Below are positions 13,530 through 21,066 of a stretch of DNA of 30,657 nt, in pieces (position 1 is the first letter of the stretch; the number at the start of each line of letters is the position of its first letter). A program made the translations under genes and the position numbers. The stretch is taken from contig CAKUJH010000038.1 of NCBI GenBank assembly GCA_934661375.1, positions 1 to 30,657 of the forward strand, in the 5' to 3' direction. The notes below the pieces were generated by a model. That model did not search any database and was not told the origin of the DNA. It saw only the letters and a list, made by a program, of their open reading frames with translations. Source of the stretch: an uncultured Victivallales bacterium (GTDB lineage: Bacteria > Verrucomicrobiota > Lentisphaeria > Victivallales > UBA1829).

Positions 13530-16127
13530 ATGAACAGACAGGGCTTAACCTCGCAAGCTGTTGAAGAAAGCCGGAAAGAATTCGGTTCCAATATGCTGAC
13601 CCAGATTCCGCCGGAACCGCTGTGGAAAAAATTCCTGAAGGGATTCCGGGACCCGATGATCATGATTCTGCTTGTGGCTTTGCTGGTTCAGGTCATCCTG
13701 TTTCTGCTGGATCAGGCGGAATGGTTTGAACCGGTCGGAATTCTGATCGCGATTCTGATTGCCAACGGCATATCGTCCATCAGTGAAAACAGTCAGGAAA
13801 ACAAAGCCGCCGTCCTGAAAGCGAACGAGGAAGCCAGGGAATCCGCCAAGGTGTTCCGGGACGGCAAACTGACGGAAATCCATGTCAATGAAATTGTAGT
13901 CGGGGATATCGTGTATCTTCAGGCAGGCGACAAGCTGCCTGCCGACGGTGAAATCATCGAAGGCGAAGTCAAGGTGGATCAGGCTGCGCTGAACGGCGAA
14001 ACCGAAGAAGCCGTAAAAAGACCGGCGGGACTGGGTGAATCCTATAATATAAAGGATCTGCTCAATGAACATTATGCGTACCGCGGAACCGTGGTCTGCG
14101 GAGGGGAAGCCTGTCTGGAAATAAAAGTGGTCGGCGACCGTACTCTTTTCGGTGAACTGGCACTGGAAGTTCAGGAGGACACCCGCGCGACTCCGCTGCA
14201 GGTGAAACTGGGCAAACTGGCAAAACAGATTGCCACATTCGGTTATATCGGTGCGATTGCCATTGTGGCGGGAATTCTCTTCAAAACCATTTTCAGCGGC
14301 GCATATCCGGCGGATATCTTCGGCTGGGTGCGGCTGGTGCTGGATGCCGTTACCGTGGCGGTTACGATCATCGTCTGCGCCGTGCCGGAGGGATTGCCGA
14401 TGCTGACCTCCATCCTGCTGTCGCTGCAAAGTCTGAAAATGGTGAAGGACAACGTGCTGGTCCGCAAGATCAACGGTCTGGAAACGGCAGGCAGTCTGAG
14501 TATTCTGTTCAGCGACAAAACGGGGACCATCACGGAAGGGCGTCTGTCGGTGGTGGAACTTGCCACGGGAAATGTCATGCGTTTTGATTCGCTGAAAAAT
14601 ATGCCGTCCTCGCTGGTTCTGGATGTGGTGACCGGTATCGGCATCAACAACAGTGCCGTCATCAGCGACGGCAATATCATCGGCGGCAACAGTACGGACC
14701 GCGCACTGATGGCGTTCCTGTCCGGATCTGACGCAGTGAATCAGATGGACAAAAAAGCAGTCCGGTCGTTCAATGCGTTTGATTCAAGCAAAAAATATTC
14801 CAGCGTAACCGTTGTGCGCGGCGGTGAAACTGTTTCCTACATCAAAGGTGCGCCGGAAAGGATCATCGACCGCTGCACGCATTACATCGATGAAAACGGC
14901 GAAAAGAAAAAACTGACGGAGAAGAATTATCTGACGGCGTATCTGGATACGCAGGCGGGACGCTCCATGCGTCTGCTGGCTGTGGCTTCGGCAGCGGGGG
15001 AGAACACCGACGGCGAACTGACGCTTGTCTGTGTGCTCAGCATTCGCGACAATGTCCGCAAGGAAGCAGTCGAGGCGATCCGCGAGGTCCGGAATGCGGG
15101 AATCCAGGTGGTCATGGTTACCGGCGACCGGAAAGAGACCGCCGTTGCCATTGCCCGTGAATCCGGTTTGCTGACCGATGCTTCGGATGTTGCGCTGACT
15201 TCCGCGGAAATGGCGGAAAAAACCGATGACGAGCTGAAAAGAATCCTGCCGAATCTGCGGGTAATAGCACGGGCATTGCCCACGGATAAAAGCCGTCTGG
15301 TCCGGATTGCCCAGGAGCTGAATCTGGTGGTCGGAATGACCGGCGACGGGGTGAATGATTCGCCGGCTCTGAAAAAAGCGGACGTTGGTTTTGCCATGGG
15401 CAGCGGCACGGAAGTTGCCAAGGAAGCCGGAGATATCACGATTCTGGATGACAATTTCTCCTCAATCGAAAAAGCGATTCTCTACGGACGGACCATGTTC
15501 AAGAGCATCCGCAAATTCCTGATTTTCCAGCTGACCGTGAATGTGGCGGCGGTCCTGATCTGCTTCATCGGTCCCATGCTGGGGGAAAACGTGGTCATGA
15601 CTGTGATTCAGCTGCTGCTGGTCAATCTGGCGATGGACACTCTGGCAGCCATTGCTTTCGGAAGTGAACCGGCTTTGCAGGAATACATGCAGGAAAAACC
15701 GATTCCGCGTTCTGCGGGAATCATCAGCCGGGATATGTTCGTGGAAGTGCTGATCAGCGCGTTCTATATCACGGTGGTCTGTCTGGCGATTCTCTTCTTC
15801 AGACCGATCCGGGATTTGTTCGGAGAGGTGGACACCACGTATCTGAAATCTGCACTTTTTGCCACTTTCATGATGGCGATCACCTTCAACGGCTTCAATG
15901 CCCGGACAAGTCATCTGAATCCGTTCGCCGGATTGACGAAGAACAGGAATTTCCTGCTGGTGATGGCGGTGCTGCTGGCTGCCCAGTATCTGTTTGTTAC
16001 CTTTGGCGGAGAAGTACTCAGCGTGGAAAAACTGACCCCCGGAACATGGGGATTCTGTGTCCTGCTGGCGGCTCTGGTGATTCCGCTTGATATGGTGCGG
16101 AAGCTGATTCTTGCCAGACGCAAATAA
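13530..16127 (+). CDS. PMCA-type calcium-transporting P-type ATPase
   Basis: 865 residues from the ATG at 13530, with AAAGGGAG about 10 nt upstream. An ATP-driven cation exporter of the inner membrane. Visible in order: two N-terminal helices (IMILLVALLVQVILFLL and the next), the actuator loop with LNGETEEA in place of the usual TGES, the M4 motif VPEGLP, the phosphorylation site DKTGTIT (D329), the nucleotide-binding KGAPE, TGDRKETA, and the hinge MTGDGVNDSPALKKADVG. A block of helices ends with VNLAMDTLAAIAFGSEPA. The last motif is close to M6 of plasma-membrane (type IIB) Ca2+ pumps, which is why Ca2+ is favoured. It stands alone, between the divergent IclR operon and a convergent lipoprotein gene whose stop is only 12 nt away. 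Confidence 0.92.
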   Translation: MNRQGLTSQAVEESRKEFGSNMLTQIPPEPLWKKFLKGFRDPMIMILLVALLVQVILFLLDQAEWFEPVGILIAILIANGISSISENSQENKAAVLKANEEARESAKVFRDGKLTEIHVNEIVVGDIVYLQAGDKLPADGEIIEGEVKVDQAALNGETEEAVKRPAGLGESYNIKDLLNEHYAYRGTVVCGGEACLEIKVVGDRTLFGELALEVQEDTRATPLQVKLGKLAKQIATFGYIGAIAIVAGILFKTIFSGAYPADIFGWVRLVLDAVTVAVTIIVCAVPEGLPMLTSILLSLQSLKMVKDNVLVRKINGLETAGSLSILFSDKTGTITEGRLSVVELATGNVMRFDSLKNMPSSLVLDVVTGIGINNSAVISDGNIIGGNSTDRALMAFLSGSDAVNQMDKKAVRSFNAFDSSKKYSSVTVVRGGETVSYIKGAPERIIDRCTHYIDENGEKKKLTEKNYLTAYLDTQAGRSMRLLAVASAAGENTDGELTLVCVLSIRDNVRKEAVEAIREVRNAGIQVVMVTGDRKETAVAIARESGLLTDASDVALTSAEMAEKTDDELKRILPNLRVIARALPTDKSRLVRIAQELNLVVGMTGDGVNDSPALKKADVGFAMGSGTEVAKEAGDITILDDNFSSIEKAILYGRTMFKSIRKFLIFQLTVNVAAVLICFIGPMLGENVVMTVIQLLLVNLAMDTLAAIAFGSEPALQEYMQEKPIPRSAGIISRDMFVEVLISAFYITVVCLAILFFRPIRDLFGEVDTTYLKSALFATFMMAITFNGFNARTSHLNPFAGLTKNRNFLLVMAVLLAAQYLFVTFGGEVLSVEKLTPGTWGFCVLLAALVIPLDMVRKLILARRK

Positions 16128-16139
16128 GGACAGGATAAT

Positions 16140-17543
16140 TCATTTCCGGGTGGAAGTGAACAGTATGTCTTTGCGCCAGCGTTTCCCGGTGGAATCACGG
16201 TAAAGCAGATAAAAGTTTCCCCGTTCATCCAGCACGGCAGTTGCGCCTGTTTCAAAAGCATAAACCGCCTGCGGATTGCCAATGGTCCGCGGACGGCTTG
16301 CTTCCGGCTCAACGGAAGCTGTTTCCTGCAGTGTAGACGAGGAAAAACGGACAATCCGTCCTTTGCGGCTCATGACAGCGCCGAAAGATTTCCCTTCCGA
16401 ACCGGGCAGCGGAATCAGTATGCCGTCTGAATTTTCCCCGAAAAACCGGGCATGTCCGCCGCGAATGACCGCCGCACGCATCTGGAGCCGTTTTTCCGGA
16501 GCGGCAATTACGGTTTCATCCGGCAGAACCAGCAGGGATTCTGTTACAAAACCTTCCGGCAGAGCAACGGTTTCCAGCGGACGGAGATCCGAAGTCTTGA
16601 AACTTTCCAATGCTTTGTTGCCGGACAGAAAAACGGTCTGACCGTCTGCGGAAAAAGCAACTGCGGGTGAAGTATTGGAACTGGTGATTTCCTGCCGTTC
16701 GAAAGAAAAATCGTCCTGAACAGTATACACGGCAATTTTTCCGGACTGTTCAGATTCTGCACGGTGCGCAACAAACAGCCGGTTCTGTCCGTCGACAGTT
16801 ACCGTTTCTGCTCCGGATTCCGTCAATGCGAGGGAAACAGTTCCTTTCCACGGATCCAGCAGCAGGATTTCGTCCGGCGTTTTCAGCGCTTCCTGCGCAC
16901 GGGAAATCAGCACCGGAATTCCTGACGGGGTAATCGCCGCGGCACGGACATCTTTTTTCCACAGATGATGCACTGCCAGAATCGTCCAGCTGTGGGTATC
17001 CAGAAACACCAGCCGGGAACCGTACGGACCGCCGGCGTCCCCCAGCGTTTCCACCAGCAGTATGATGCTTTTATCCGGGCTGAGCGCGGTCGCGGGCAGA
17101 CGCACACCTCCGGTTCCGCTGTCCGTCCATTGCGGCGACCAGCGGATCACCTTTCCGCTGTTGAGAGAAGACAGCCGGGCTGCCAGCGAACCTTCCGGAC
17201 GCGGAGTGCGCAATGCCTGCAATACCGCTTTTTCTTTGGCAGAGAGTTTGCCGTTATTTTCTTCCTCCGCAGTTTCTCCGGATTCCAGAACCGTTACATT
17301 TTCCGTATCGGCGCGGACAGCAGCTTCCTTTTTTCCGGTATTTCCCGATGGAATACGTATTTTCAGAGATCCTTCCTCCGAATCCTCCACAACCGGTTTC
17401 CGGGGAGCTGGTTTTTCGGTTTTTTCAGCATCCGCATCCGCTTTCGGGGAAGTCTTGTCCGGTTTTCCGTCGCCGCAGGCTCCTGCCCCGGACAGCAGCA
17501 GAACAGCAAGTCCCGCCGCCATGTATCTGCCAGAAATATTCAT
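16140..17543 (-). CDS. Putative lipoprotein with propeller-like repeats
   Basis: 467 residues from the ATG at 17543, which has a strong AGGAGG (17548-17553). Residues 1-22 form a signal peptide ending in a relaxed lipobox (GAGA-C, Cys23), so the protein is probably lipid-anchored. Residues about 24-130 are a charged Lys/Glu/Pro-rich linker. From about residue 135 onward there are repeated beta-strand units of the type found in WD40/YVTN propellers (ALSPDKSIILLVE, AVAFSADGQTVFLSGN, ALESFKTSDLRPLETVALP). No catalytic motif is seen, and propellers of this kind often serve binding roles. Its ribosome binding site starts directly after the T-run of a terminator hairpin, so expression depends on read-through or on a promoter inside the gene upstream. 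Confidence 0.7.
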   Translation of the reverse strand: MNISGRYMAAGLAVLLLSGAGACGDGKPDKTSPKADADAEKTEKPAPRKPVVEDSEEGSLKIRIPSGNTGKKEAAVRADTENVTVLESGETAEEENNGKLSAKEKAVLQALRTPRPEGSLAARLSSLNSGKVIRWSPQWTDSGTGGVRLPATALSPDKSIILLVETLGDAGGPYGSRLVFLDTHSWTILAVHHLWKKDVRAAAITPSGIPVLISRAQEALKTPDEILLLDPWKGTVSLALTESGAETVTVDGQNRLFVAHRAESEQSGKIAVYTVQDDFSFERQEITSSNTSPAVAFSADGQTVFLSGNKALESFKTSDLRPLETVALPEGFVTESLLVLPDETVIAAPEKRLQMRAAVIRGGHARFFGENSDGILIPLPGSEGKSFGAVMSRKGRIVRFSSSTLQETASVEPEASRPRTIGNPQAVYAFETGATAVLDERGNFYLLYRDSTGKRWRKDILFTSTRK

Positions 17544-17556
17544 GCTGCCTCCTGTC

Positions 17557-17583
17557 AAAAAAAAAACGCCGGACAACCCGGCG
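17557..17583 (-). terminator. Intrinsic terminator after the Nif11-like gene
   Basis: On the minus strand CGCCGG (17583-17578), a 5-nt loop, CCGGCG (17572-17567), then ten T residues (17566-17557). It lies between the stop at 17600 and the ribosome binding site of the lipoprotein gene. Confidence 0.85.
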
Positions 17584-17599
17584 CTTCGACTCTGAAAAC

Positions 17600-17887
17600 T
17601 CAAGCCAGCTTATTCAGCCAGCCGATCACCACATTGCAGACTTCTTTGTTGCCGGCTTCCACCTGTTCTTCAAAGAATCCGCAGATGAGCTGTTCCAGTT
17701 CACCTTCCTCCAGTTTATGACCGATGAACTCGCCGATGATTTTGCCGAGGTCGGCTTTGCTGAAACTGTATTCCTTGCCGACCAGACTGTCAATCTCCGC
17801 CGCATCCTTGACCTGGGCAAGCTGACCGCGAAAATCTTCATCACTCATCATACGGACACAAAAAGCTCTGGCACTTTCCACTGACAT
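17600..17887 (-). CDS. Nif11-like small protein
   Basis: 95 residues. AAAGGGAATG precedes the ATG at 17887. The first half (MSVESARAF, DEDFRGQLAQ, then a short helix, YSFSKADLGKII) has the pattern of Nif11 / nitrile-hydratase-like leader domains, known both from small proteins of unknown role and from precursors of ribosomally made modified peptides. The usual Gly-Gly cleavage motif is absent; the C-terminal part is a helical acidic stretch ending in CNVVIGWLNKLA with two Cys in the last third. No peptide-modifying enzyme is encoded nearby. The gene has its own promoter (17928-17956) and a strong terminator, so it is mostly a single-gene transcript. Function unknown. Confidence 0.65.
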   Translation of the reverse strand: MSVESARAFCVRMMSDEDFRGQLAQVKDAAEIDSLVGKEYSFSKADLGKIIGEFIGHKLEEGELEQLICGFFEEQVEAGNKEVCNVVIGWLNKLA

Positions 17888-17927
17888 TTTTCATTCCCTT
17901 TCGTTAAAATGTTCCCGTTGCCGAACC

Positions 17928-17956
17928 AATATAGCACTTCAATGCTCAAAAAGCAA
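17928..17956 (-). promoter_or_regulatory. Promoter of the Nif11-like gene
   Basis: On the minus strand TTGCTT (17956-17951), a 17-nt spacer, and an extended -10 TGC-TATATT (17933-17928). It overlaps the 3' end of the CNNM gene. The 12-mer AAGTGCTATATT is shared with the pflB promoter. Confidence 0.6.
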
Positions 17957-18931
17957 TGCCGCCAAATCCTCCGGACGCACAATTCCTGTCTGTTTTTTAT
18001 TCCGGTCCAATACCACGAAGAAAGGAATCCGGCGAAAACGCAGACGTTCCAGCAGTTCACCCAGTTTGAGATTTTCCTCTATGAAATAGAGCCGGGCGGC
18101 GCAGGAGGAAACGGGGAGAGTATCCCATTTTTCCTCATCCACGGAATAAATCGCATCATAGATGCTGAATACGCCGCACCATTCCCCTTTTTTTCCTCCT
18201 TGCGCAGGATAAACCGGAACTTTGGTCAGATCATATTTCTGGCAGAATTGAAAAGCCGTCCGGACAGTCATATCCGATGGGATGGCACGCACTTTGCCGC
18301 GCGGAATCAGAATCTGATTAATCAGCATACCCGGAACATCTATGGCGCGGTCCAGAATGGAAGCCGTCGATTCATCCACTGAACCGTACGCCTGGCTTTC
18401 CCGCAGGAACAGCCGGAAGTCATCACGCATACCCGCCACCGGATTCTTGTCGCCGCTTCCGCCGAGATGTCCCGCCAGACGGCTCAGAAATCCGGTGAAC
18501 GCCGCAAACAGCCGGACCGGTCCGATCAGCAGGAGGTAGAATCCGTAAAATACGGGAATGAAGCAGGAGCAGCGGCGGTAAGCGGCTTCCCGGAACCAGT
18601 TTTTCGGGACAATTTCACAGCAGAGCATCAATACACTCAATACCATGCCGCCGGCAGTCAGTGCCGCACCGCCGGAGAGATTCAGACTTTGGAACAGCTC
18701 CTTTGCCATCAGGGATGCCATGACCACGCTGATGTTCACGCCGATCAGCGCCGTTGCGATCATGATGCCCGGACGGTGCAGGAAATAAAGCATCATCCAC
18801 GCTTTTTTCCCGCCTTTTCTGGCGGCGTGTTCCGCACGGGGACGCAATACCGAAACCATGCCGGTTTCCATGCCGGAAAAAAATCCCTGGCACAGCACGA
18901 AAAACAAAGTCAGACACAGATACAGTATCAT
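17939..18931 (-). CDS. CNNM/DUF21-CBS membrane protein (CorC/HlyC-like)
   Basis: 330 residues. Residues 1-140 form a DUF21/CNNM membrane domain with about four helices (FFVLCQGFFSGMETGMVSVLRP at the start, CEIVPKNWF later). A linker with YGSVDESTASILDRAIDVPGMLINQILIPR leads into a CBS pair (about residues 200-330). Members of this family are linked to Mg2+ or Co2+ export and resistance. The usual C-terminal CorC/HlyC ion-binding domain is not evident, making this the shorter of the two paralogues. The ATG at 18931 overlaps the stop of the upstream paralogue by 4 nt, so the two are co-translated and may form a heterodimer; that last point is inference. Confidence 0.82.
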   Translation of the reverse strand: MILYLCLTLFFVLCQGFFSGMETGMVSVLRPRAEHAARKGGKKAWMMLYFLHRPGIMIATALIGVNISVVMASLMAKELFQSLNLSGGAALTAGGMVLSVLMLCCEIVPKNWFREAAYRRCSCFIPVFYGFYLLLIGPVRLFAAFTGFLSRLAGHLGGSGDKNPVAGMRDDFRLFLRESQAYGSVDESTASILDRAIDVPGMLINQILIPRGKVRAIPSDMTVRTAFQFCQKYDLTKVPVYPAQGGKKGEWCGVFSIYDAIYSVDEEKWDTLPVSSCAARLYFIEENLKLGELLERLRFRRIPFFVVLDRNKKQTGIVRPEDLAALLFEH

Positions 18932-20238
18932 TTGCCGTCCACCATGTTTCCGGCAGATTCTGCGGGACGCGGATTCAGCGTGACCAGAATGCGCGACACC
19001 CGGTTGCCCGCCATGGCATGAGCATACATGGTTACCTGGTCAAAAGAAACCCGGTCTCCCTGTTTCGGAATGGCTCCCAGAAGCTCACAGAAAATGCCGT
19101 TGAGCGTAGAAGCGGAAAAACGGTCATGAGGTATTTGCAGCTTCAAGGCGTTTTTCATGAAGTCAAGCGTTGCCATGCCGTCAAACAGCCAGCGGTTCGG
19201 ACCGACTTGAATAAGTTCACATTCAGACTGCTCATCCAACTCCACGGAACGCCCTGCCAGTTCCGAATAAATATCTTCACGGGTGATGACTCCGGACACT
19301 GCGCCGTATTCATCCGCGGCGAGTGCGGCGTAAGCTCCGGTCCGTTTCAAAGTGCGCAGGGCTTTTTCCAGCGTGGTGTTTTCCGGAATGAAAACGGCAC
19401 GATCCAGCACGCAGGAAGAATGCTGCCAGTTGTTGCGGGCTGCCGCAGGCAAGGCAAAAAACAGCCGTGCCGAAAGAATGGCGTCTGCACTGTCCAGACG
19501 GTTTTCGCTGCTGACCGGCAGATACGCCTGGGCGTGTTCCCGGATAATCCGGCGGATGGTGTCCGGTGAATCCGTGCGCGTGACATAATACAGATTGGAG
19601 CGGTTGCGCATGACGCTTTCCACTGTTTTATCCCGCAGGGCAAAGGTTTCTTTCATGAGTTTGGCTTCCCCTTCAGAAAAGATGCCGCGTTCCTGACAGA
19701 GGTCAATATACGAAAGGTATTCTTCGGGCGTCAGACCTTCCGGTTTGGCGCGTCCCAGCAGATTCAGTGCCGCATCGCAGAATTTTTCCACGGCGTAAGT
19801 CAGCGGGGCAAGAAACTTCCGGGCATAATAAACCGGGCGAGCCGCAATATCCGCCCATTTTTCACTGTATACATACGCCACTGTCATGGGACTGACTTCG
19901 CCGAACAGCAGCAGAATCACAATGCCGGTAAAAGCGGACACCGCCAGAGTAACTGCCGGCGGCAATGCCAGTTTCCGCAGAATGGATTCGTTGAGCATGG
20001 AAACCATGCTGTTCACAAACATGTTGCAGAAAATAATGGTGATCAGGGTGCGGTGCTGCCCTTCCATCAGCTGCCAGATAATCCGGCGGACTTTCTGCGG
20101 AGAATTGCGGTAAGACAGAACTTTGGGGCGGCTCAGGGAAAACAATGCCATTTCTGCGCTGGAGCAGAATGCGCTGATGCAGATAAACAGGACAATGGCG
20201 GCGATTTGCAATATTAATGTAACGGTCGTTGAATCCAT
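18928..20238 (-). CDS. CNNM/DUF21-CBS-CorC_HlyC family protein
   Basis: 436 residues from the ATG at 20238; an alternative ATG lies at 20268 just after an extended TATACT (20308-20303), and the in-frame ATG at 20325 would precede that promoter-like element. The best ribosome binding site (AAAGGAG) is about 20 nt before 20238, so the exact start is uncertain. Residues 1-190 are a four-helix DUF21 domain (ISAFCSSAEMALFSLSRPKV, then LLLFGEVSPMTVAY). A CBS pair with VMRNRSNLYYVTR and YGAVSGVITREDI follows, then a C-terminal CorC/HlyC-type domain (WLFDGMATLDFMKNALKL). Likely a Mg2+/divalent-cation export protein of the inner membrane. The downstream paralogue overlaps by 4 nt. Confidence 0.85.
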   Translation of the reverse strand: MDSTTVTLILQIAAIVLFICISAFCSSAEMALFSLSRPKVLSYRNSPQKVRRIIWQLMEGQHRTLITIIFCNMFVNSMVSMLNESILRKLALPPAVTLAVSAFTGIVILLLFGEVSPMTVAYVYSEKWADIAARPVYYARKFLAPLTYAVEKFCDAALNLLGRAKPEGLTPEEYLSYIDLCQERGIFSEGEAKLMKETFALRDKTVESVMRNRSNLYYVTRTDSPDTIRRIIREHAQAYLPVSSENRLDSADAILSARLFFALPAAARNNWQHSSCVLDRAVFIPENTTLEKALRTLKRTGAYAALAADEYGAVSGVITREDIYSELAGRSVELDEQSECELIQVGPNRWLFDGMATLDFMKNALKLQIPHDRFSASTLNGIFCELLGAIPKQGDRVSFDQVTMYAHAMAGNRVSRILVTLNPRPAESAGNMVDGK

Positions 20239-20343
20239 AAAACAGCAGTATGTCTGATCTCCTTTCATTGTTCCGGGCAAAGTAATGTAATCCAACTTTT
20301 TCAGTATACAAATGACTTTCCGCATTTTTTCACAAAAAAGGCT

Positions 20344-20371
20344 TTGACATTTTCCGGAATCATGCTATAAT
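20344..20371 (+). promoter_or_regulatory. Near-perfect sigma-70 promoter
   Basis: TTGACA (20344-20349), a 16-nt spacer and TGC-TATAAT (20366-20371): both hexamers are consensus and the -10 is extended. Transcription should begin near 20378, about 23 nt before the ATG at 20401. This is the strongest promoter seen in the window. Confidence 0.8.
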
Positions 20372-20400
20372 ATGCAGGTTTTCAAACAGGCGGTTTTACT

Positions 20401-20877
20401 ATGTGTCATTTAAGGAAGCAGAATCCGGCAGCGGTTTCCGGCGGCAGTCCGGCAGGACAGTCAGCCGGTACGGTTCGGCTGTCTCACACCGCATGGTTGA
20501 CCGGTATGCTGTTCCTGCTGTTCGCCGGTCTGTTCTGGCTGGGATACCTTTTCGGCGGTTTCTCCCGGAATACCGTTTCCGCCGGCTGGGAAAACTCCTC
20601 TTTTCACTCCGCTGATTGCGGCAGAGTCAATGAAAGCAGTCAATTTTTCCGATTTCAGTTTTCCCGTTTTCTTCAGAAACTGCGCAAGACCTCAACAGCC
20701 GAACGCATTGTTTTTTCCAGAAACGGAAGCACCGAAGCCGCCTGGCTGCCGGACACCGGATCTTTTGCCGGGTTCACTGCATTTTTCCGGTATGGGGTAA
20801 GCCGCGCCGCGGCGTCCTCCAGTCTGCATATTCTGCTGAAATCCGCTTTGCCAGTACGCGCCGGTCCTGTCTGCTGA
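20401..20877 (+). CDS. Hypothetical one-helix membrane protein
   Basis: 158 residues, family not recognised. A roughly 30-residue polar N-terminus precedes one clear transmembrane segment (about 31-53, TAWLTGMLFLLFAGLFWLGYLFG). A Ser/Arg/Phe-rich remainder follows, without known motifs. Codon use throughout resembles the neighbouring genes, which argues for real coding. No good ribosome binding site precedes the ATG at 20401, yet a near-consensus promoter lies just upstream, so the region is certainly transcribed. It precedes the decarboxylase genes by about 190 nt and may be co-transcribed with them. A structured or regulatory RNA overlapping this frame cannot be excluded. Confidence 0.45.
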   Translation: MCHLRKQNPAAVSGGSPAGQSAGTVRLSHTAWLTGMLFLLFAGLFWLGYLFGGFSRNTVSAGWENSSFHSADCGRVNESSQFFRFQFSRFLQKLRKTSTAERIVFSRNGSTEAAWLPDTGSFAGFTAFFRYGVSRAAASSSLHILLKSALPVRAGPVC

Positions 20878-20946
20878 CCGTCTTTCCATAAAAATCCGCT
20901 GTCCGTTTCCGGCACTGCGGATCACCGTATTTTATTTCTCATGGAA

Positions 20947-20968
20947 CGTCCGGTACTGTACCCGGACG
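20947..20968. other. Inverted repeat in the oadA leader region
   Basis: CGTCCGG (20947-20953) and CCGGACG (20962-20968) are perfect 7-bp arms around TACTGTAC. It lies in the 190-nt gap before oadA and has no T-run after it, so it is not a simple terminator; it could be an operator or an RNA stem. Nothing else distinctive was found in 20878-21066 apart from a 22-codon open frame (21002-21070) whose TGA overlaps the oadA ATG but whose AGGAG is too close to its own start. Confidence 0.4.
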
Positions 20969-21066
20969 ACAGAACGCCATGCTGTTTCGATTTACAGGAG
21001 CATGGCATCGTCAGACGTGCCGCGGGAAACGGCATGTCGACAGCAAAACAGGATTATTGTATATTT

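Noticed and set aside
20941..21066. N-terminal extension of OadA from the start at 20941
   Set aside because: The extension has no family similarity and includes an inverted repeat; similarity starts at MKKINF (21067).
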